Assembly: GCF_900110465.1 (NCBI RefSeq)
Contig: NZ_FODV01000019.1
Location: 1-64,000 of the forward strand
Source: Halogranum amylolyticum
Lineage (GTDB): Archaea; Halobacteriota; Halobacteria; Halobacteriales; Haloferacaceae
Length of the DNA: 64,000 nt
Direction of reading: 5' to 3'
Below, in pieces: positions 24,932-34,597 of the stretch. Position numbers and translations under genes: made by a program. The stretch's first letter is position 1, and each line of letters starts with the position of its first letter. A model generated the notes under the pieces. It searched no databases and was not told where the DNA came from. It worked only from the letters and a program-made list of their open reading frames with translations.

Positions 24932-25465
24932 ATGTCATCGATTGATCTGACGCCGAGCCAGCAAACGATACTCACCGCACTCGTTAATCTGCATCGCGAG
25001 TCCGAACAGGCGGTCAAAGGTGAAACGATTGCTGAGGAGATCGACCGCAACCCTGGAACCGTCCGGAATCAGATGCAGAGTTTGAAAGCACTGCAACTCG
25101 TCGAAGGCGTACCTGGTCCGAAGGGTGGTTACAAACCGACGGCACTGGCCTACGACGTGCTCGACATCCAAGAGATGGATGAACCCGCAGTCATTCCGCT
25201 CCTCCACAAGGGTGAGCGTGTGTCAGGCGTGAACATCGACAGAATCGATCTCTCGAGCGTCCATCACCCCGAAAAATGCCGCGTCGAAATCCACGTCCAA
25301 GGATCCATTAAAGAATTCCACGAGGGTGATACGGTGACGGTTGGTCCAACACCACTCTCGAAGTTGCTTATCGAAGGTATTGTCGATGGGAAGGACGACA
25401 CGAGCAACATCCTCATTCTCCGCATTGCGGAGATGACCGCCCCTGCAGAAGAACCGGCTCACTGA
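24932..25465 (+). CDS. Winged-helix regulator with C-terminal ligand-type domain
   Basis: A 177-residue protein: residues about 8-75 form a winged helix (TILTALVNLHRES, VKGETIAEEIDRNPGTVRNQ, GPKGGYKPT) like Rrf2/MarR-type archaeal regulators. About 85-170 is a small alpha/beta domain (VNIDRIDLSSVHHPEKCRVE, EFHEGDTVTVGPTPLSKL). TTTTATC about 25-30 bases before the ATG is a good TATA element and the transcript is likely leaderless. It faces the convergent antiporter gene; its target is not evident. Confidence 0.78.
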   Translation: MSSIDLTPSQQTILTALVNLHRESEQAVKGETIAEEIDRNPGTVRNQMQSLKALQLVEGVPGPKGGYKPTALAYDVLDIQEMDEPAVIPLLHKGERVSGVNIDRIDLSSVHHPEKCRVEIHVQGSIKEFHEGDTVTVGPTPLSKLLIEGIVDGKDDTSNILILRIAEMTAPAEEPAH

Positions 25466-25500
25466 GACGACCTCAGGTGGATTTTGAGGTTTTGGACAAA

Positions 25501-26751
25501 TCACACCGTCCCTGCGGGTACGTCGTCTGGAAGGTGCGCAAGCGCACGCCGGAGCAGTGGCGGCGTCATGATAGACGTGACAATAGCGACGAACACGACG
25601 ACGGCATAGATGGTGGGCGTGAGGATTCCGATTGCCAAGCCCAGGGCCGCCACGACAAGCTCCATCGCTCCGCGGGCGTTGAGCCCGATGGCGAGGCAGA
25701 CAGTTTCTGCTCGAGAGAGGTCCGTAAATGTCGCTCCGAGTACCACGCCAAGTGCCTTTCCCAGCACGGCAACGGCGAGTGTGACGCCTGCGACCAAGAG
25801 CGTATCCAACGTGAGCAGGCCACTCAGATCAACCCGCAACCCCGCCGTCGCGAAGAAGATGGGTGCGAACAGTCCGAGTGTCACCATCTGAAATACGCGT
25901 TCGGTCTCCGTGCCGAGCCGATTTCTCACGAGAACGCCTGCGAGGAAAGCGCCGAGAACGGCTTCCAACCCGAGTGCGAGCGAGCCACCGGCCATCGCAA
26001 GCCCGACGACGATGACGATGGAAAACCCGGTCAACGCCGGCGATCGAACGTATGCAGTGACATCGAAGAGTGTATCGACGATTCGCGGGCCGAAAACGAG
26101 AGTGACCCCGACGAATACAGCGAGGACGAGGAGTGTTCGACCGAGCCCGAGCGGATCTATCTGCCCCACACGAGCGATGTCAGACACTATCGTGAGCGCA
26201 ACCCATCCCGCTGCATCAATAACGACAGCGACGGTCAGGGTGAGTTGGCCCACTGTTCGGTCCATCGCGTCGAGGTCGATAAGCACACGTACGGCGACGG
26301 GGACCGCCGAGATGCTCAGTGCCGTCGCCAAGAATAGCGCGAACGGCAGTCGCTGCTCGGGAGTGACGAGGAATCTCGCGGGGAGAACCCATCCCAGGGT
26401 GAATCCCAAAAGGAACGGTACGACGGAGGCTCCGGTAGCGAGCGCGATCGTCGGTCGAACATAGCGGCGTACCGTCTGAACGTCAACTTCTGTTCCAGCC
26501 AATACGAGGAGGAGAATGAGCCCGAGCGACGCGAGGGCTGCTAGCCGATCGGGAACCGGGACGACGATCGACGTGACGGTCGGAGCTACGACCCCGAGAA
26601 TCGAGGGGCCAAGCACCAACCCGGTGAGGAGTTCTCCAACGACCGGTGCAAACCCGAGGCGATCAGCGACGGTTCCAAGCGTATGTGCAACTGCCAAGAC
26701 GAGCGTCATCCCGGCGAGAAACGGAAGGAGCAACTCCGACTCAATGGCCAT
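25501..26751 (-). CDS. CPA2-family cation/proton antiporter
   Basis: About 416 residues with 12-13 predicted transmembrane helices; no cytoplasmic RCK/TrkA domain follows. LGLILLLVLAGTEVD, ATALSISAVPVAVRVLIDL and GLNARGAMELVVAALGL match the Na+/H+ exchanger core; the AxSxSAxPVAVRVL region holds the ion-site helix. It probably exchanges Na+ or K+ for protons. ATG 26751 is preferred; a GTG four codons upstream (26763) is also possible. Confidence 0.87.
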   Translation of the reverse strand: MAIESELLLPFLAGMTLVLAVAHTLGTVADRLGFAPVVGELLTGLVLGPSILGVVAPTVTSIVVPVPDRLAALASLGLILLLVLAGTEVDVQTVRRYVRPTIALATGASVVPFLLGFTLGWVLPARFLVTPEQRLPFALFLATALSISAVPVAVRVLIDLDAMDRTVGQLTLTVAVVIDAAGWVALTIVSDIARVGQIDPLGLGRTLLVLAVFVGVTLVFGPRIVDTLFDVTAYVRSPALTGFSIVIVVGLAMAGGSLALGLEAVLGAFLAGVLVRNRLGTETERVFQMVTLGLFAPIFFATAGLRVDLSGLLTLDTLLVAGVTLAVAVLGKALGVVLGATFTDLSRAETVCLAIGLNARGAMELVVAALGLAIGILTPTIYAVVVFVAIVTSIMTPPLLRRALAHLPDDVPAGTV

Positions 26752-26763
26752 GAGTGTGTTCAC

Positions 26764-27353
26764 CCTCCGTTGGTCAATCGCTCATCAACGCCGTCGCCGA
26801 GAAACTCTCGAATGTCCCGTCCGTAAACCCCGTTATCCGTTCGTCTTCTTCGTGGATCGAGGCTTCCAGCGCGCTCATGTGACGAGCACCCACCTACCCG
26901 GCATAGGTGAGGTCGTCGTCAGTGGCGGTCGAAGAATATCTGGAATTGATTCGCTACGTTGGCTTTTCTCCCCGTATCCCCCAACTGCACCAGCCCCGAG
27001 CAGGGCACAGTTCATGACTTAGTTTCATAGCCCCAGCTTATCATTCTAATCGTTGCTCCCAACATCTACTCTTTTGACTTATAATAGACGAAAGCGAATA
27101 CGTTCGAAAGCCAGAGGTCGACGAGAACGTGAAAGAAACGCGCCTGCAAGGACTGAAAGATCGGCTTGCGAGCTCCGAAGAGCCAGAAGCAGCGGACCTG
27201 CGAGATGAGATCGAAGAGTGAGAACAACGCATCGAGGACCCTCCGAGTTTCCAGACGGGAACAGAACTCCACTCACCCCGGTACAGATACGGCGACAGTC
27301 GCACATCAACTATCGACCCTAGATTAATATTGAATAATTAACATTTAGAAGAT
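26764..27353. other. Gene-poor gap with one coding relic
   Basis: No complete gene is seen in these 590 bases. On the plus strand 27078-27221 is an open stretch without a start codon that reads ESEYVRKPEVDENVKETRLQ and ends LRDEIEE; it looks like the tail of a broken haloarchaeal gene. The rest has no recognisable feature. Confidence 0.3.
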
Positions 27354-27506
27354 ATGCCAACATGCCAGAATTGTAGAGCCAATGTTTCAAAGCAATACGT
27401 CCGTGTCTTTACCCCGGACAATCTGGATAATCCACGGGCGTGTCCCCACTGTCAAGACATGGTTCGAGCGGGAGCGAGCGTCCGGAAAACCCGTTCCACT
27501 CGATAA
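27354..27506 (+). CDS. Small zinc-finger protein, DUF7563 type
   Basis: A 50-residue protein with two C-x2-C knuckles (MPTCQNCRANVSKQYVRVFT and ACPHCQDMVRAGASVR). This is the haloarchaeal DUF7563 pattern, a single zinc ribbon of unknown role, possibly a transcription factor. The ATG at 27354 follows an AT-rich stretch (27325-27350) that supplies a promoter. Confidence 0.78.
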   Translation: MPTCQNCRANVSKQYVRVFTPDNLDNPRACPHCQDMVRAGASVRKTRSTR

Positions 27507-27585
27507 GAGTGATTCACTCCCGTCTGAAGACAGCAGCCATCGTTGAAACGGGCGCTGAAGGTCTCAGACCATGACGAACTCGTGG

Positions 27586-27999
27586 TCATTGTTCTTCGCG
27601 TGGATTATAGACGGCAAGGTCGTCAACCCACTCGAAATGTCCATCCGTCGCGACGAGCGTTGCATCAGCGCTCCGTGCTGTCGCGGCGTTCAGAACATCG
27701 GGGAGTTGAATCCGGTTACCCCGACTCAGAAGGTCGGCGTGGATCCGTGCGGCGTCCTGTGCTGAGTCATTCGTGAGTGGCAGCGGTTCAGCGAACGAAA
27801 GGTCATCAGTAACGGTGGGAATGTCTTCGTGTGGGGAGTCCGAGAGCAGCGCGCCCGCGTATAGTTCGAACAGTGCCACCGTCGGTACACGGACGTCTGC
27901 CTCCACCTCGAGACTTTTAAAGAATCGTCGGGCGAACGGTTCCCCATTCCAGTAATCGATGATAAACGACGTTTCAAGGGCGTATCGGTTAGCTGTCAA
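27586..27999 (-). CDS. PIN-domain toxin (VapC-like)
   Basis: A 137-residue PIN domain: YALETSFIIDYW at the N-terminus, Glu45 in VALFELYAGA, Asp101 in IQLPDVLNAATA and Asp119 in LVATDGHF. PIN toxins cleave RNA with a cluster of acidic residues. The first acid is Glu9 rather than the usual Asp (family pattern LDTSFLID). It overlaps the upstream gene by 11 bases, the arrangement of an antitoxin-toxin operon. Confidence 0.85.
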   Translation of the reverse strand: MTANRYALETSFIIDYWNGEPFARRFFKSLEVEADVRVPTVALFELYAGALLSDSPHEDIPTVTDDLSFAEPLPLTNDSAQDAARIHADLLSRGNRIQLPDVLNAATARSADATLVATDGHFEWVDDLAVYNPREEQ

Positions 28000-28354
28000 A
28001 GAACTCCTCCTGGCGCTCTCGGAAGTCTTCGTCTAACTCCTCACCAACTGTTCGCACAGCCTCGCCGACGTCTGTGTCTGCATACTTCCCGAAGCTCTTG
28101 AGGTAATCCGGCCGCTGTTCAGCTTTGTACGCGTCCGAGAGCCACCAGACCTGTCCACGTGCGCCGACATCCATTCGGTTGAGGATGTTTCGCTCTTCGA
28201 GATCTTTCAGTCGATTGAGGAGCGCACGCTTCCCGATCGCGACCTCTTCGGCTGCCATTGACGTCGTCAACACAGGTGTGTCGGCGTTCTGGAACACCTC
28301 AATGATTTCTTCGTCGGAAACACGGGGGTTTCGCCCCGGTCGCGATTCGCTCAT
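27989..28354 (-). CDS. Winged-helix antitoxin partner of the PIN toxin
   Basis: A 121-residue protein from ATG 28354 (MSESRPGRNPRVSDEEI). Residues about 10-75 form a winged helix (EVFQNADTPVLTTSMAAEEV, ALLNRLKDLEERNILNRMD, GQVWWL). The C-terminal acidic helix (GEAVRTVGEELDEDFRERQE) could wrap the toxin. It overlaps the toxin gene by 11 bases and is likely autoregulated. A longer N-terminal opening (to 28405) is rejected because it covers the promoter. Confidence 0.8.
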   Translation of the reverse strand: MSESRPGRNPRVSDEEIIEVFQNADTPVLTTSMAAEEVAIGKRALLNRLKDLEERNILNRMDVGARGQVWWLSDAYKAEQRPDYLKSFGKYADTDVGEAVRTVGEELDEDFRERQEEFFDS

Positions 28355-28405
28355 ATGTGTACTTCGTATAATGCGCACAAAAGGATTCTGACTATGGGGG
28401 TCCAA

Positions 28406-28805
28406 GTATCTCTACGGAGGGTATGTGGCTCTCATCAGCGGTATTGGACAAATTCGTACTATGGGAATAAATGAGGTAGCTGGACCTTCTCAGACGGTAT
28501 CGCCGTGCACCACCGTGCACAACAGACGCTCTCGCGGCGTTAGTCGTAGATATTCCATCGGTGGTCGATGTTCTGGCCGATCAGCGCCGCTGGATTTTCG
28601 TCGCGCTGCCAGTCGAGGATAACAGATACGGGCTCGGACTCTCGTGCGTCCGACTACAGCGAACAGGAATCAGCAGAAGACTCCAGATATTCACACTGGT
28701 TCCTCTCCGCTAGTTGCCAGAAACGCTGTGCTGAATAGAGAGCGCGTCTTCATCAAGCTTTGTCGGATCAACCGGTACTTCGAAGGAATGTCGAAGGAGA
28801 ACATC
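28406..28805. other. Gap with an IS-terminus-like relic
   Basis: No gene is seen here. GTGCTGAATAGAGAG (28728-28742) is the reverse complement of the CTCTCTATTCAGCAC relic found at 30260 and 50381. The remainder is unassigned. Confidence 0.35.
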
Positions 28806-30191
28806 TCAGACGGTCGGCTCGATGTTCTGGTTGAGGTGGAACACGTTGTGGGGATCGTATTCAGTCTTGATCTCGGCGAGACGCCGGTAGGTGTACTCAC
28901 CGTACGATTCGCGGACCCGTTGGGTGCCGTCATCGGCGTCGAGGAAATTCACGTAGACCCCCTCTCGATGGGGTTCGAGCGCGTCGAAGAACCGACGGGT
29001 CCACGTCGTTTCCGACTCGGCGTACCTCTCCTCCTCGTCGAGGCGCCATACGCCGTTGATGTTGATGTTGTGAGGCGAGTTCCGACCGGTGTAGGCGGTG
29101 GCGTCATCATCGACGCGGCTCACCGCTCCGCCGAGATGGAATAGCACCGAGTACGAGCGAGGTGACTCTGCCGAGAAGGCGTGGTCGACGAACACGTCGA
29201 TCAGGTCATCGGATAGCTCCGGCAGATCGGTCGACTTCCAGTAGTAGTGCCATCCGTGGAGGACAGTGCTGTCGAGCCCGCCTTGATGTGCCAGATAGGG
29301 CTTGGGGGATACCAGATCGAGAAGCGGTGTGCCGTGCCCACGCAACGGTCGGAGGACGCGTTCACCCTCGTCGACCGGGCCGGCGTAGCAGGCGTTGATT
29401 GCCACGGCGGATCGCCAGTGGAGCTCCTCGGGGACGGCAGAGAGGGGAGGAATAGTCCCGAACCTGATGACGGTGCCAAGCTCGTCGGGAGCATCCCGCG
29501 CAAAGTCGCGATAGAAGCGTAGCACGTCGGCGGTGTCATTTGCCGCCCAGAACATAGGGCCGGCGAGTACAGTGGAACCGACAGAGTGGAGGGCAAACTC
29601 GAAGGAAGTCACGATTCCGAAGTTTCCGCCGCCACCTCGTAGTGCCCAGAACAGGTCCGAGTGTTCGTCGTCCGAGGCTCGGATGAACTCGCCATCGGCG
29701 GTCACCACATCGGCGGAGAGCAAGTTGTCGGCGGTGAGGCCGTGCTTGCGCATCAGCCAACCGATCCCACCGCCGAGTGTGAGTCCGGCGACGCCGGTGT
29801 GGCTGACGATGCCGCCCGTGGTTGCCAAGCTGTGGGCCTGGGTCTCGTGGTCGACATCGCTCCACAGGGAACCGCCCTGTACCCGGGCGGTCCGCGCGCG
29901 AGGGTCGACCCATACGGCTCGCATCTCTGAGAGGTCGATGACGATCCCGTCGTCGCAGACAGCGGTGCCAGCAACATTGTGGCCGCCGCCGCGTACCGCG
30001 ATTTCGAGGTCGTGCTCCCGTGCGAATTTCACAGCCGCAATCACGTCCGCGGTGCCTGCACACTTGGTGATGACCGCAGGATGGCGATCGATCGTCCCGT
30101 TCCAGACCGCACGGGCCTCGTGGTAGCCCTTGTCGTGGGGCTGGACCAGGGTGCCTCGAAGCGTTTCTCGGAAGTCGTTAACTGGCACCAT
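28806..30191 (-). CDS. FAD-linked oxidase, berberine-bridge/glycolate-oxidase-like
   Basis: A 461-residue flavoprotein: PCMH-type FAD domain with AVWNGTIDRHPAVITKC, VRGGGHNVAGTAVCDDG (the His is the usual 8-alpha FAD attachment site), SHTGVAGLTLGGGIGWLMRK and ALRGGGGNFGIVTSFEF. The C-terminal BBE domain ends YDPHNVFHLNQNI. Members oxidise alcohols, sugars or other hydroxylated compounds. No signal peptide, so probably cytoplasmic. It stands alone between IS relics, so its substrate cannot be inferred. Confidence 0.88.
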   Translation of the reverse strand: MVPVNDFRETLRGTLVQPHDKGYHEARAVWNGTIDRHPAVITKCAGTADVIAAVKFAREHDLEIAVRGGGHNVAGTAVCDDGIVIDLSEMRAVWVDPRARTARVQGGSLWSDVDHETQAHSLATTGGIVSHTGVAGLTLGGGIGWLMRKHGLTADNLLSADVVTADGEFIRASDDEHSDLFWALRGGGGNFGIVTSFEFALHSVGSTVLAGPMFWAANDTADVLRFYRDFARDAPDELGTVIRFGTIPPLSAVPEELHWRSAVAINACYAGPVDEGERVLRPLRGHGTPLLDLVSPKPYLAHQGGLDSTVLHGWHYYWKSTDLPELSDDLIDVFVDHAFSAESPRSYSVLFHLGGAVSRVDDDATAYTGRNSPHNININGVWRLDEEERYAESETTWTRRFFDALEPHREGVYVNFLDADDGTQRVRESYGEYTYRRLAEIKTEYDPHNVFHLNQNIEPTV

Positions 30192-30246
30192 GTCTTACTT
30201 TCTCCTACCACCCGAATCGAGTTAGCCGTTACCGTAGCACAAGGTC

Positions 30247-30330
30247 TGCTGAATCCATTCTCTCTATTCAGCACGCTGACTTCAGCAGATTGGAGTTCTG
30301 AGACGCTGAAACGTACGATGACTTCCGCTA
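30247..30330 (+). repeat. Solo IS-end relic, copy A, with an 8-bp inverted repeat
   Basis: CTCTCTATTCAGCACGC (30260-30276) and GTACGATGACTTCCGCTA (30313-30330) are 71 bases apart end to end, exactly as in the copy at 50381-50451. TGCTGAAT (30247-30254) and ATTCAGCA (30266-30273) form an inverted repeat. It looks like a terminal relic of a deleted IS. Confidence 0.55.
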
Positions 30331-30568
30331 CGCGTCTTCGATTCGACTAATCGCTCGTTGTTCTGCCTCGGGATGCTCCTCAAACAACTCATCGAGGAAC
30401 ATACGGACGTTCTCGAGCGATGCCCCGGTGGTCGTTCTCGGAAAGCCGTCCACGTTTCGTTGTGGGTAGGGGCTGTCACCTCCGTTTCCGTTAGGAGAGC
30501 GAACTCTCTGAGTAGGCGGTGATGCAGATTGTGCGGTGCGGAGACGACGCCAGAGGCGCATCCAAGTG

Positions 30569-30925
30569 ACATCCTCCCCGCGGTAAACGAGGGGGCTTCC
30601 CACGCCCACCAACGGGCGGTTCGTTGTTCTCTGAGGGTTTGCACACCGACGAGTGTGGGAGTGCCACGCCCCCGTTACTCCTCTCCTGCGGTGGGTTCGA
30701 GTGGTTCTGCCCCGCTGATTCAGAGTCATCTTGTTGTTGTGTGTCGGTATCCTCGCCTATCACGCAGAGGATACCTACGTGAATCGGGGTGGAAGGCCGA
30801 TACTGTCCGATTGTCACGGTATGGGGGCGGGTGTACCGCCTCGGTAATGTACAAGACGTTCTCAATCGGCAGAAAAACGAGGTTGGTCGGATTCACGCCC
30901 GCCCTGAAGGGCGGGAGTCTCTCCT
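30569..30925 (-). mobile_element. Non-autonomous MITE of the IS200/IS605 type
   Basis: On the minus strand the right end reads GGAAGCCCCCTCGTTTACCG then CGGGGAGGATGTCAC (about 30569-30604), typical of IS1341-type right ends in haloarchaea. The other end carries the hairpin CCCGCCCTTCAGGGCGGG (about 30900-30920). Between lie about 300 bases with no transposase, only a frame of poor coding quality. It resembles the palindrome-associated elements described in other haloarchaea. Confidence 0.6.
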
Positions 30926-30991
30926 TGATTCAAGATAGTCTCATTGGAGAGACAATGATGGCTGAACGGCAGAGTCATGCTATGCGCTCAC

Positions 30992-31726
30992 TTACTCATT
31001 CTCCTCGTCCGGGGCGGGTTCGCGCTGTACGACGAGCACAGGGCCGAGGAACCGGTCGGAAACTTGGTCGGCCGGCATACCGAAGACGAACGTCGCTAAC
31101 GACGGATCAGTTTCACCCATGACGACGACGTCGAACGCTTCAGCTGCGTCGGTGATCGCATCGAACGGATCCTGCGCCCGCTCGACCCGTCTCTCGACCG
31201 TCGACGCGTCGATACCGAGGTCTGCCAGTCGGTCGACCATCCCATCGAGGAGGGTCCCGATGTCCTCGTCCGTTTCCTCGTTCTCGGCGACGTGATACAG
31301 CGTGATCGAGACGTCCATCGCACCGAACACACCGGCGACGACGTGGGCGAGACGGTCGACTCCTACGGTTCCACGGACGGCGACGAGCACGTCTTCGACC
31401 ATACCGGTGGCGTTCGGAACAAGGACCGCCACGCAGTCGTGCTCGTGGATCGTTCGGTTGATCGTCTTCTGACCGTCGTGTGTGAAGACGAGCCGCCGCT
31501 CGACGGTCGCTCCCGCCTTCTCGAAGATCACCTCGTATTCGTCGAGACGGTTGGTGGCGCGCTCCTCGAACTGCATCCGCGCCTGTCCCGCCGCCGTCTG
31601 CTCCGGGATGACGTGATACCCCAGGAGGACGACGTGGGCGTGCGCGAGGAGGTCGGGAACACCTTCCGGGATCGACTCTCCTTCGAGCACGCGAATCGGG
31701 ACGAGTATCGGTGGTCGGTCCGTCAT
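30992..31726 (-). CDS. Tandem UspA-like protein coupled to an amino-acid permease
   Basis: A 244-residue protein with two Usp-like halves: ILVPIRVLEGESIPEG to about 115, and DVSITLYHVAENEETDED to the end. The G-x2-G-x9-GS ATP motif of UspA is not present; the C-terminal half has MGETDPSLATFVFGMPADQV instead, so it may not bind ATP. The ATG (31726) lies 3 bases after the permease stop, so the pair is one transcript. Such Usp partners probably modulate their transporter. Confidence 0.82.
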   Translation of the reverse strand: MTDRPPILVPIRVLEGESIPEGVPDLLAHAHVVLLGYHVIPEQTAAGQARMQFEERATNRLDEYEVIFEKAGATVERRLVFTHDGQKTINRTIHEHDCVAVLVPNATGMVEDVLVAVRGTVGVDRLAHVVAGVFGAMDVSITLYHVAENEETDEDIGTLLDGMVDRLADLGIDASTVERRVERAQDPFDAITDAAEAFDVVVMGETDPSLATFVFGMPADQVSDRFLGPVLVVQREPAPDEENE

Positions 31727-31728
31727 GG

Positions 31729-33159
31729 TCAAATGTCTCCTTTGAGTGTGACGTTCTCAGCGTAATAACGATACCAGAGGTACGAGACGAGCATCACGAC
31801 GATGCCGATGCCGATCGACGCGGGCTGCATGAACGCGATCAGTCCGAAGCTCGCGAGCGCACCCACGGCCGGGACAACCGGATAGCCCGGCACCCGGTAG
31901 CTGGGGGAGTACCACTCGGGATTTCGCCGTCGCAACACAATCAACGCAACGCACATCAGTCCGTACATGATTAGGTGGAGGAACGATGCAACCTCGGCGA
32001 GGAGTTCGACCTGCCCGGTCGCAACGAGGACCAAGATCGGCCCGCCAGCAGCGAGCAGGGCGACGTGTGGCGTACCGTATCGGAGATTGACCTCGCTCGC
32101 CTTTCTGGGAAGCAATGCATCGCGGCTCAGCGCGTACACCGCCCGCGAGGCGCTGAGAATCGACGCGTTCGCACTCGAGAACGTCGCCAGCAGCCCGGCA
32201 CCCAAGATCGCGACCGCCCCTGGCAAGCCGAGGAAGTCGCGGGCGACTTCGACCATCGCCGTCTCCCCGAACTGCCCCAGCCGGTCCGCACCGAACGCGC
32301 TGGTCGCGACGAAGATCGTCACAACGTAAAAGACCGTGACGACGAGAACCGACCCGACCATCGCCAGCGGAAGATTCCTGCCCGGCTGTTTGATCTCGCC
32401 GGCAACAGTCGCGACCTGGGCGAACCCCAGATACGACGTGAACACGAGCGCCGCGGTTGTCAGCACCGGGAAATATCCCCGGGAGAAGAACTGCTCTGGA
32501 ACGGTTCCACCACCGAAAACACCCACGGCGTCGAGGACACCGTACGACAGAAAACCTGTGAGTACCACGAGGAGGATTCCCACCACCACATTCTGGATCT
32601 TCGCGGTGTTCTCCGTGCCGGCGATACTCAACGCGGTCAGCGCTGCACCGAACAACAATCCGATTCCGATGACGGGACTGATCGGGAGTCCGATACCGAG
32701 TTCGGCGAACACGGCGCTCGCATAGTGACCAAGTCCGACCAGATAGAACGCGGAGGCGAACATCAGACCTAGCCACAGGCCGAGGCCCACGATCGCACCG
32801 TAGGCCGTCCCCATCCCCCGCGAAATGAAGTAGTAGCCGCCACCGCTCCGGGGCATCGCCGTGGCGAGTTCGGAGGTCGGTAGCGCTACGAGCAACGCGA
32901 CGACCCCGCCGATCGCGAACGAGAGGGTGGCCGCGAGGCCCGCGTTGTTCGCCGCCAACCCCGGGAAGACGAAGATCCCCGCCCCGATCATGGTCCCGAT
33001 TCCGATCGCCAACCCGCCGACCAGCCCGATAGTCCGCTCGAGTTCGACGTCGTCGTCGTGGACGGTCGTGTCGTCGGTGACGGCTTCCGGCTCCGCTGCA
33101 GGCGCCTCACCGGCGACGTTCTGACCGCCCGGCTCGACGTCGACAGGCTGTTCGGCCAT
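31729..33159 (-). CDS. APC-family amino-acid permease
   Basis: A 476-residue membrane protein from ATG 33159 ([12 protein letters not shown]). After about 40 acidic residues come 12 helices starting [20 protein letters not shown]; the [15 protein letters not shown] loop is the APC substrate signature. [20 protein letters not shown] (helix 6) and [13 protein letters not shown] are also typical. It likely carries amino acids or related cations. The soluble Usp partner is encoded directly downstream. Confidence 0.88.
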   Translation of the reverse strand: MAEQPVDVEPGGQNVAGEAPAAEPEAVTDDTTVHDDDVELERTIGLVGGLAIGIGTMIGAGIFVFPGLAANNAGLAATLSFAIGGVVALLVALPTSELATAMPRSGGGYYFISRGMGTAYGAIVGLGLWLGLMFASAFYLVGLGHYASAVFAELGIGLPISPVIGIGLLFGAALTALSIAGTENTAKIQNVVVGILLVVLTGFLSYGVLDAVGVFGGGTVPEQFFSRGYFPVLTTAALVFTSYLGFAQVATVAGEIKQPGRNLPLAMVGSVLVVTVFYVVTIFVATSAFGADRLGQFGETAMVEVARDFLGLPGAVAILGAGLLATFSSANASILSASRAVYALSRDALLPRKASEVNLRYGTPHVALLAAGGPILVLVATGQVELLAEVASFLHLIMYGLMCVALIVLRRRNPEWYSPSYRVPGYPVVPAVGALASFGLIAFMQPASIGIGIVVMLVSYLWYRYYAENVTLKGDI

Positions 33160-33225
33160 GTACAGTACTTGTTTCAACAGCCAGATAAGCTCGGCGGTGG
33201 TGGGTTGGATCAGACGACTGCTGTC

Positions 33226-34526
33226 TAGAACCGACTGATGTTCTCGTCGGTCCCAGCGACGACGAGTTCGTCGCCGTGCTCGATCACGAACGAGGCTCCG
33301 GGGTTGGTAACGGTGGTATCGTTCCGTCGGCGGCGATCACGGTACACTCCGTCCGATTGCGGATGTCTGCCTCACCGACCGATTTGCCAACAGCGCCTGG
33401 AGCTGTCGTTCAAACGAGCTTGAGCTGCGTATCTGGAGAGAGGATCTCTTCGTCGAGAACGATCGACGCGAGCATTCGTCCACTGACGGCCGCGATCGAG
33501 AGCACGTAGTCAGCGCCGGCACGGTACACCTTCGACACGTTCTCGCGCTCGTTTGCACGAGCGATGATCTCGATCCGAGGATTCAATTCGCGAATGGCGA
33601 ACGTCGCGGAGATCGTCGCCGTATCGTCCGGCAACGCGAGAACCATCGTGCCGGCGTCCGTGATGCCAGCCACACGGAGAACCTGCCGTTCGGTCGCGTT
33701 GCCGACCCCGTCAGTGGTCGAGTTCTCCACGAGGTCGACGGTCGTGTACTCGAATCCGGCATTGGAGAGTGCGGTTGAGACTTCCCGCCCAACGACGCCC
33801 ATGCCGGCGATAATGACATCCCCCCGCCGGTGGCGTCCCTCGGAGAGCGTCATCGCCTTCAGTCGGTCGAGTTCCGACTCTCCGCCGGTCACAACGAGGA
33901 TGCTTCGGGTATCGAATCGGACATCGGGCGGCTGGGGACTCTGGAACGTCCCGCGGGACCACACCCCGATGACGGCTACTCCGTCCGCTCGAGGATATCA
34001 CTCTCCCCGAGAGTCTGGCCGATCAGTTCGCTCTCGCTTTGAAGTGGGAACTCGGCAATCTCGAAGTCCTCGTCGATCTCCACGGCCTCAATCGCCTCAC
34101 GGTCGAACGTCCCGACCGCTTTGGCCGCCAGGTGATCTCCCGGTAATTGCTTGGGCGAGAGTACATGATCCGCCCCTGCGTACCGGTGATAGTTCGCTAT
34201 CTTCGGGTTCTCGGCCAAGCTGACCGTCAGTACGTCGGATTGACCTTCCGGGCGGAGAGAAGGACACTTGGATTCGTTTCGTCGTCAACGTCCGCTTTGC
34301 GGACGTATGCATTCTCTTCTTCAAGACGCTCTCCCCGGATCTCATACGACGGTGGCTCACTTTCCTGTTTCCAGCCGAACTTATCGAAGACATCGCGCAT
34401 AGCGAGAGGTGGTGACGACCAAGACGACGAGGATGAACGCCTTCGTCACCGCCCCCCAGTCGTTCTCGACCGCACGCGTGATGTTGTCGATACCTCGAGC
34501 GATTCGCTTGATTCGGCTGGCCATAC
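33226..34526 (-). pseudogene. Shattered TrkA-type potassium channel/transporter gene
   Basis: Pieces in the right order but different frames: MASRIKRIARGIDNITRAVE plus one helix (34380-34526); DVDDETNPSVLLSARKVNPT then, after a frameshift, VSLAENPKIANYHRYAGADH (about 33976-34300); a second TrkA-N domain with DVIIAGMGVVGREVSTAL (33410-33964); then TTAPGAVGKSVGEADIR and, in another frame, [20 protein letters not shown] ending at 33226. Most of the pore domain is missing. The intact 184-residue middle piece could still be expressed, but as a fragment. Confidence 0.75.
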
Positions 34527-34597
34527 AGACTAGGTGAGCCAGCCGTCTCTGTGTTGCACCCTCACCACAGCCACGGCGGCCAACCGAAACTCAGCAG

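Noticed and set aside
29533-30126. 197-codon plus-strand frame over the FAD oxidase
   Set aside because: Ser/Pro/Arg-rich shadow; the minus strand encodes a complete berberine-bridge-like protein.
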